Assembly: GCF_040548875.1 (NCBI RefSeq)
Contig: NZ_JBEPSJ010000004.1
Span: forward strand, 124,001-188,000
Source: Conyzicola nivalis_A
GTDB taxonomy: Bacteria > Actinomycetota > Actinomycetes > Actinomycetales > Microbacteriaceae
Length of the DNA: 64,000 nt
Reading direction: 5' to 3'
The notes below the pieces were generated by a model. It was not told where the DNA came from. It saw nothing but the letters and a program-made list of their open reading frames with translations, and ran no database searches. Shown one piece after another: positions 59,567 through 64,000 of this stretch. Within the stretch, counting starts at the first letter, position 1. The number at the start of each line of letters is the position of its first letter. A program made the translations under genes and the position numbers.

Positions 59567-61236
59567 CCGTCGGGCAGGTGCCCGCCGAGCTGGTCGCCAC
59601 GGCGCAGGCCTGGCTGGACCAGGATCCGGATGCCACGACGCGCGAAGAACTCGCACAGCTCATCGCGTCCGCGACCGACGAGGCGGGCGTCACGGCCCTG
59701 CAGCGCCGGTTCGCGGCCCGCCTCGAATTCGGCACGGCAGGCCTGCGCGGCGAGCTCGGCGCGGGTTCCAATCGGATGAACCGGGTGCTCGTCGGCCAGG
59801 CGGCCGCCGGGTTCGCCGCCTACCTGCTGTCGAAGGACGAAGCTCCGAGCGTCGTGATCGGGTACGACGGTCGGGAGAACTCCGAGGTCTTCGCCCGCGA
59901 CACCGCCGAGCTCATGGCCGGAGCCGGCGTGCGCGCCATCCTGCTGCCGCGCATGCTGCCGACCCCCGTCCTCGCCTTCGCCGTGCGCCACCTCGACGTG
60001 AGCGCGGGCGTCATGGTCACCGCGAGCCACAACCCGGCACGTGACAACGGCTACAAGGTCTACCTCGGCGGTTTCGACAATGGCTCGCAGATCGTCGCCC
60101 CCGCCGACGCCGAGATCGCCGCGCACATCGCCCGGGTGGCCGAGGACTCGAGCGTGCTCCACCTGCCGCGTTCCGCCGATTTCGAGCTCGCCGGCGAGGA
60201 CGTCGTCGACGAGTACGTGCGGCGCACCGCGGCGCTGGCCACCGCGACCGACTCCCCCGTCACCGTCGTCTACACGGCGATGCACGGGGTGGGCTGGGAG
60301 GTCGCCCGCCGTGTCTTCGCCGAGGCCGGGTTCGCCGAGCCCCTCGTCGTCGCGGAGCAGATCGCACCGGACGCGGCCTTCCCCACGGTCGCCTTCCCGA
60401 ACCCCGAGGAGCCGGGCGCGCTCGACCTCGCCTTCGCGACGGCCACTGCGGCGGGCGCCGACCTGATCATCGCCAACGACCCCGACGCCGACCGGCTCGC
60501 GGTCGCGATCCCCGACGGCGACGGCGGGTGGCGCCGCCTGAGCGGGAACGACGTCGGATCCCTGCTCGGCTGGCGTGCGGCGGAGCGGCTCGCGAACGCC
60601 GACGAGAACGGCACGCTCGCGGCATCCCTCGTCTCCTCGCCCGCCCTCGCCGCCATCGCCCGCGAGTACCGCCTCGACTACGTGGAGACGCTCACCGGAT
60701 TCAAGTGGATCTCGCGCGCCGGCGGCCTGGCCTACGGCTACGAGGAGGCGCTCGGCTACCTCGTCGACCCCGCCAAGGTGCGTGACAAGGACGGCATCTC
60801 GGCCGCCGTCGACTTCCTGTCCCTCGTCTCCGAGCTCGCCGCCCGCGGGCTCACCGTCGCCGATCACGAGCTCGCGTTCGCCGAGCGTTTCGGCGCGTTC
60901 GCGTCGTCGCAGATCTCGCTGCGGGTCACCGACCTCGCCGAGATCGGACGGCTGATGGCTCGCCTGCGCGACGCACCGCTCGCCCAGATCGGCGGCATCC
61001 GGGTCGACCACATCGACGACTTCTCGCACGGGTTCGGGCCGTACCCGCCCGGCGACATCCTGCGTTTCGCGCTCGATGGCGCGGCCCGGGTGATCGTGCG
61101 GCCGAGCGGCACCGAGCCGAAGCTCAAGGTGTACATCGACGCGTCGAGCGACCAGGGCACGCCGGCGGAGCGCCGCGCTGCCGCCGACGCGACGGTCGCG
61201 ACCCTCGACGCCGCCGTGCGCGAGCTGCTGGCCTGA
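59563..61236 (+). CDS. Phospho-sugar mutase (phosphopentomutase/PMM/PGM-like)
   Basis: A 557-residue alpha-D-phosphohexomutase. GTAGLRGELGAGSNRMN, the phosphoserine loop TASHNPARDNGYKVYLG, the metal-binding DPDADRLAVA, and sugar-contact GFKWISR and PSGTEPKLKVY define all four domains. Coupling to punA suggests it acts on ribose-1-phosphate. As in M. tuberculosis (pmmB next to deoD), a phosphomannomutase or phosphoglucomutase role is also possible, which would feed the sugar-nucleotide pathways of the window. Confidence 0.88.
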   Translation: MTVGQVPAELVATAQAWLDQDPDATTREELAQLIASATDEAGVTALQRRFAARLEFGTAGLRGELGAGSNRMNRVLVGQAAAGFAAYLLSKDEAPSVVIGYDGRENSEVFARDTAELMAGAGVRAILLPRMLPTPVLAFAVRHLDVSAGVMVTASHNPARDNGYKVYLGGFDNGSQIVAPADAEIAAHIARVAEDSSVLHLPRSADFELAGEDVVDEYVRRTAALATATDSPVTVVYTAMHGVGWEVARRVFAEAGFAEPLVVAEQIAPDAAFPTVAFPNPEEPGALDLAFATATAAGADLIIANDPDADRLAVAIPDGDGGWRRLSGNDVGSLLGWRAAERLANADENGTLAASLVSSPALAAIAREYRLDYVETLTGFKWISRAGGLAYGYEEALGYLVDPAKVRDKDGISAAVDFLSLVSELAARGLTVADHELAFAERFGAFASSQISLRVTDLAEIGRLMARLRDAPLAQIGGIRVDHIDDFSHGFGPYPPGDILRFALDGAARVIVRPSGTEPKLKVYIDASSDQGTPAERRAAADATVATLDAAVRELLA

Positions 61237-61314
61237 TCATCGCCGCGCCAATCCCCGCCCCGGTCATCCCAGCGACCGACGCGGCACCGTGCACGGCGAT
61301 GATTGACTGACCGC

Positions 61315-62577
61315 ATGAGCGCCGAGACTCCGAACCCCGCCGACGCCGTGCGCGCAGACGCCGACCCCACGGACGCCGAGCCCGCCAACCGGAAACGAAG
61401 GATTTCGACCGTCGCACTGGCCGGGATCGCCGTCGTGGTGTCTGTCGCGTGGTACATCTCCTTCGTTTTCGGTGTCGGGATGCCGACGGGGCTGCGCGTG
61501 GGGCTCGTCGTCGTGGGCGGGGTCGCGGCGCCGTCGCTCGCGGTCTTCGCGGCGGTGCGGCTCGCGGCCCCGGCGCTCGGCCTGTCGCACACACAGGCGC
61601 GCGCGCTCCTCGCCCTGGCGATACTCGCCTTCGCGGCCGTCGCCCTCGTCGGGGTCTCGTTCTCGGTCGGCATGGACGAGGGGGATGCCGGTCGGCCGAA
61701 GAGCCTGCTCGCGTCGCTCACCGGTCCGTTCGCGCTCGTGGCGATAATCGCCACCGCGGCGGCGGTCACCCTGCCCATGTTCGCGGTGCTGCGCAGGCGC
61801 CGGCTCGGCGTGCCCGCGGCCACGGCGATCGCGGTCGGCGTCGGCGTGGTCGCCACCCCGCTCCTGCTCGTGTCGCTGCTCTCCCCCGCGTCGATCGTCG
61901 GCCTCTGCGTCGTCGTCTTCGTCTTCGCGCTCGTGCGCTCCATGCCGCGCGCCGAGGGCCCCGCGGGGTCGGCGGACGACTCAGCTGTCGCTGTGCGCGC
62001 ACCCGACATCTCTGCCGTGCGCGCCCGCGTGACGCTCTTCGCCGGCATCGCACTCGCCACGTCGCTGGTGGTGTGGACCACGGGTTTCGGCGTGAGCATC
62101 CTCGACACCGGAACCGACGTGGCGGGAAGCGCGCTCGGCATCTCGGCGGCGCTCGCCCAGCTCGCCGTGGTGCCGCTGCTCTGGGCCGCGACGCTCGCGG
62201 TCGCCGCCCGCCTGCCGCGCTCGGCCGACGCGGCGAGAGTAGGCTTCGCCGCGGCATCCGTCGTCGTCGTCGTGTCCGTCGCCGGAATGGTGGTCGGCTT
62301 CTCGCCCGCCGGCGACGTGTACATCGCGACCGCCGGCGTGCTGAGCATCGGCGTCGCCCTGTGGGCGGGGGCGATCGTCTGGTCGCTCACGGCCGCGTGG
62401 CCAACGGGTGCGCGGGCCGGAGCCGCGGTCGTCACCGTGGTGGCCGCCGCGGCGGTCTACGCCGTGCTCGTCGCGCTGTCGGGCGGCGTGACGCTCGCTC
62501 TGGTCAGCGGGTTCGTCGCGTTCGGCGGGTCCCGGCTGCTGCTGCGGTCTAGCCCAGCGACGCTTCCAGCTTCGTAG
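61315..62577 (+). CDS. Polytopic membrane protein of unknown function
   Basis: A 420-residue protein with a hydrophilic, acidic N-terminus of about 30 residues and about eleven hydrophobic helices rich in Ala and Val. No charged transport motif or known domain is recognisable. It follows the mutase gene after 78 bp; that gap has a 10-bp inverted repeat (ATCATCGCCG at 61236-61245 with 61294-61303). Its last 29 bp overlap the convergent PTS IIB gene. The start may be ATG 61315 or TTG 61303. Confidence 0.7.
   Translation: MSAETPNPADAVRADADPTDAEPANRKRRISTVALAGIAVVVSVAWYISFVFGVGMPTGLRVGLVVVGGVAAPSLAVFAAVRLAAPALGLSHTQARALLALAILAFAAVALVGVSFSVGMDEGDAGRPKSLLASLTGPFALVAIIATAAAVTLPMFAVLRRRRLGVPAATAIAVGVGVVATPLLLVSLLSPASIVGLCVVVFVFALVRSMPRAEGPAGSADDSAVAVRAPDISAVRARVTLFAGIALATSLVVWTTGFGVSILDTGTDVAGSALGISAALAQLAVVPLLWAATLAVAARLPRSADAARVGFAAASVVVVVSVAGMVVGFSPAGDVYIATAGVLSIGVALWAGAIVWSLTAAWPTGARAGAAVVTVVAAAAVYAVLVALSGGVTLALVSGFVAFGGSRLLLRSSPATLPAS
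61389..61472. repeat. Imperfect inverted repeat like the 58153 element
   Basis: CCGGAAACGAAGGAT (61389-61403) and CTCCTTCGTTTTCGG (61458-61472) are inverted copies with two mismatches, 84 bp end to end. The arms share AAACGAAGGA with the 85-bp element at 58153-58237. It lies inside the start of the membrane protein gene, over the first TM. Confidence 0.45.
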
Positions 62578-62818
62578 TCAGCTCGTCGGTGTCGAAGAAG
62601 TTCTCGATCACGATGACGTCGGCGAAGGTCTTGCCGATGGCGTCGACGAACTCGGCGGAGGTGAGGATGACCTGCGCGTCTCGGGCGAGGTCGAGCGAGT
62701 CGAGGTGCACCGCAGTGACCTCCGCCTCGATGTCGAGCTTCTTGAGCACCCGTTCCGCATTGACCTTGAGAATTCCGGAGCTGCCGATCCCGGCTCCGCA
62801 GATGGCGACGATCTTCAT
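62549..62818 (-). CDS. PTS IIB component, ascorbate/SgaB type
   Basis: An 89-residue IIB protein. The phosphorylated Cys is C7 in AICGAGIGSSGILKVN, the P-loop-like signature of the lactose/ascorbate IIB fold. It would pass phosphate from IIA to a IIC permease. No IIC gene lies in the window. It starts directly after the IIA stop (TAG, then ATG). Confidence 0.87.
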   Translation of the reverse strand: MKIVAICGAGIGSSGILKVNAERVLKKLDIEAEVTAVHLDSLDLARDAQVILTSAEFVDAIGKTFADVIVIENFFDTDELTTKLEASLG

Positions 62819-63262
62819 CTAGCTTCCTCCCATGATCGCCTGCACCTCGGCGACGGTCGTGGCGTCGGCCAGTGCCTGGATGGCATTCGAGTCGTTGAAG
62901 ACGTTCGCGAGCTCCGCGACCGCCGCGAGGTGGGCATCCGACGACTTGATGGCGAGTCCGAGCACGACGCGCACGGGATCGTTGTGCGGGTGTCCGAAGT
63001 TCACCGGTTCGGCAAGCGTCACGATGGCGAGGCCGTCGGCGAGCACCGCCGGGCCGGGCCGGGCGTGGGCGAGGGCGAGCCCCGGGGCGATCACGACGTA
63101 CGGGCCGTGCTCCTCGATCATGCGCACCATCTCGTCGGCGTAGGCCGGAGTGGCGGCCCCTGAGCGTTCGAGCACGCGGCCGCTGACACGAACGGCGGAG
63201 CGCCAGTCGGCGACGACCGCCCCGATCTCGACGGCCTCGTCCGGCAGCTCGGGAAGGGGCAT
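62819..63262 (-). CDS. PTS IIA component, mannitol/ascorbate type
   Basis: A 147-residue IIA protein of the PTS_EIIA_2 family. The phosphorylatable His is H66 in APGLALAHARPG, and FGHPHNDPVRVVLGLA is the usual second motif. The ATG at 63262 is 2 nt behind the adenosine deaminase stop, so add, IIA and IIB form one operon. The substrate is unknown; a nucleoside-derived or pentose sugar is possible from context. Confidence 0.87.
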   Translation of the reverse strand: MPLPELPDEAVEIGAVVADWRSAVRVSGRVLERSGAATPAYADEMVRMIEEHGPYVVIAPGLALAHARPGPAVLADGLAIVTLAEPVNFGHPHNDPVRVVLGLAIKSSDAHLAAVAELANVFNDSNAIQALADATTVAEVQAIMGGS

Positions 63263-63264
63263 CG

Positions 63265-64000
63265 TTACGCCTTCTCGAATCCGGTGAGGATCGCGTCGAT
63301 GAGGTCGTCGCGGTCGTCGAGGGAGAGGAAGGATGCAGCGGCGGCATTGAGCTGGAACTGGGCCAGGTCGTCGAGGCCGTAGCCGAACTCCTCGGCGAGC
63401 AGGAACAGCTCCTTCGAGAGGCTGGTGTTGCTCATCAGGCGGTTGTCGACGTTCACGGTCACGCGGAAGCCGAGCTGGTAGAGCAGGTCGAACGGATGGT
63501 CGGACAGCTCGGTGCCCCACGCGTTGGTCTGGAGGTTCGACGACGGCGAGAGCTCGAGGGCGATCTGGCGGTCCTTGATCCACTCGGCGACGCGGCCGAG
63601 CGACACGTACATGCCCTCGTCGTCCTCGCTCGTGGTGGTGATGTCCTCGGCGATGCGCACGCCGTGGCCGATGCGCAGCGCGCGGCCGTCGAACAGTGCG
63701 CTCTTGATGCTGTCGAGGCTGTCGGCCTCGCCGGCGTGCACGGTGACGGGCAGGAAGTTCTGGGCGAGGTAGTCGAACGCGTCGGCGAGCTTGCTCGCCG
63801 GGAAGCCGGCCTCGGCGCCGGCGATGTCGAACCCGACGACGCCGTTCTCGCGCTGCCGCACGGCGAGCTCGGCGATCTCGAGGCCGCGGTCGGCGTGACG
63901 CATGGCGCTGACGAGCTGGCCGACGCGGATGCTGCGTCCCGACTCCAGAGCGTCGGTGACACCCTGCTCGAGCCCCTCCTGCACCGCTTCGACGACCTCG
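63265..64000 (-). CDS. add: Adenosine deaminase (5' end outside the window)
   Basis: The C-terminal 245 residues of an adenosine/AMP deaminase-family TIM barrel. VTVHAGEAD carries the catalytic Glu, RIGHGVRI the active-site His, LELSPSSNLQTNAWG and VTVNVDNRLMSNTSL follow. In the last motif the usual DDP is DNR, a common variation. It converts adenosine to inosine and fits with the phosphorylase encoded upstream. The reading frame stays open to the window edge, so the N-terminal third is missing here. Confidence 0.9.
   Translation of the reverse strand, partial: EVVEAVQEGLEQGVTDALESGRSIRVGQLVSAMRHADRGLEIAELAVRQRENGVVGFDIAGAEAGFPASKLADAFDYLAQNFLPVTVHAGEADSLDSIKSALFDGRALRIGHGVRIAEDITTTSEDDEGMYVSLGRVAEWIKDRQIALELSPSSNLQTNAWGTELSDHPFDLLYQLGFRVTVNVDNRLMSNTSLSKELFLLAEEFGYGLDDLAQFQLNAAAASFLSLDDRDDLIDAILTGFEKA

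Noticed and set aside
61236..61303. A 10-bp inverted repeat with a 48-nt spacer as terminator of the mutase gene
   Set aside because: The spacer is long and there is no T run; noted only in the neighbouring gene entry.
1..64000. CRISPR arrays, insertion sequences, prophage or tRNA-flanked island
   Set aside because: No regular spacer pattern, transposase, integrase or tRNA gene was found. The direct repeats at 2641 and 56377 have no unique spacers.

Overview
The window is about 70% GC and densely coded, with many GTG starts, 4-base stop/start overlaps and starts that sit right behind a -10 box. It is most like an actinobacterial chromosome, and the gene content fits Microbacteriaceae. From about 37.9 kb to the right end the gene order follows a block I know from Mycobacterium tuberculosis: LCP protein, purE, purK, GtrA-like, PH-domain protein, birA, acyl-CoA carboxylase beta and epsilon, maf, the biotinylated alpha subunit, an LpdA-like flavoprotein, purine nucleoside phosphorylase, phospho-sugar mutase and adenosine deaminase. 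I saw no rRNA, tRNA, CRISPR, insertion sequence or prophage genes.

Region 1 (1-37.9 kb) is a large cell-envelope polysaccharide locus. It opens with two tandem O-antigen ligase/polymerase-like membrane proteins. A leftward group follows: methyltransferase, two GDP-mannose dehydratase-like enzymes and a Wzx-like flippase. After a rightward GT4 comes a second leftward operon: two paralogous large membrane proteins, a canonical GDP-mannose 4,6-dehydratase, a GDP-fucose-synthase-like epimerase/reductase, a DegT-fold enzyme whose PLP lysine is replaced by histidine (the ColD signature), and a GT2. Together these predict a GDP-linked 3,6-dideoxyhexose of the colitose type. Diverging from the same intergenic space is a GT2-DUF2304-DUF2142 module, which looks like a polyprenyl-phosphate sugar supply with its membrane transferase. 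A secreted protein with four C-terminal repeats follows.

The right half of region 1 holds rmlA and rmlC, five leftward glycosyltransferases (several with two fused domains), a Wzm/Wzt ABC exporter, a rhamnosyltransferase-like GT2, rmlB, rmlD and a GT4. The dTDP-L-rhamnose pathway is thus complete but split over two strands. Both a Wzx/Wzy-like and an ABC export route are present, which suggests at least two envelope glycopolymers. An LCP ligase next door could attach them to peptidoglycan.

Region 2 (37.9-46.3 kb) is LCP-purE-purK, gtrA, a PH-domain protein and birA. Between birA and the carboxylase genes lies a three-gene nonulosonic acid cassette: a NeuB-like synthase without the C-terminal SAF domain, a CMP-sialate synthetase fused to a HAD phosphatase, and a DUF6716-type putative glycosyltransferase. 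Its likely product is an activated Kdn- or sialic-acid-like sugar.

Region 3 (46.3-64 kb) carries acyl-CoA carboxylase genes, a two-component system translationally coupled to an unusual third membrane protein, a TrmA-family RNA methyltransferase, maf, accA3, a GNAT-like acyltransferase, an LpdA-like quinone reductase, an SRPBCC protein, and nucleoside-salvage genes with two PTS subunits. The intergenic regions here are notable. One of 423 bp holds three consecutive hairpins, another has 83-bp palindromic tandem repeats, and a divergent one has a 17-bp perfect inverted repeat.
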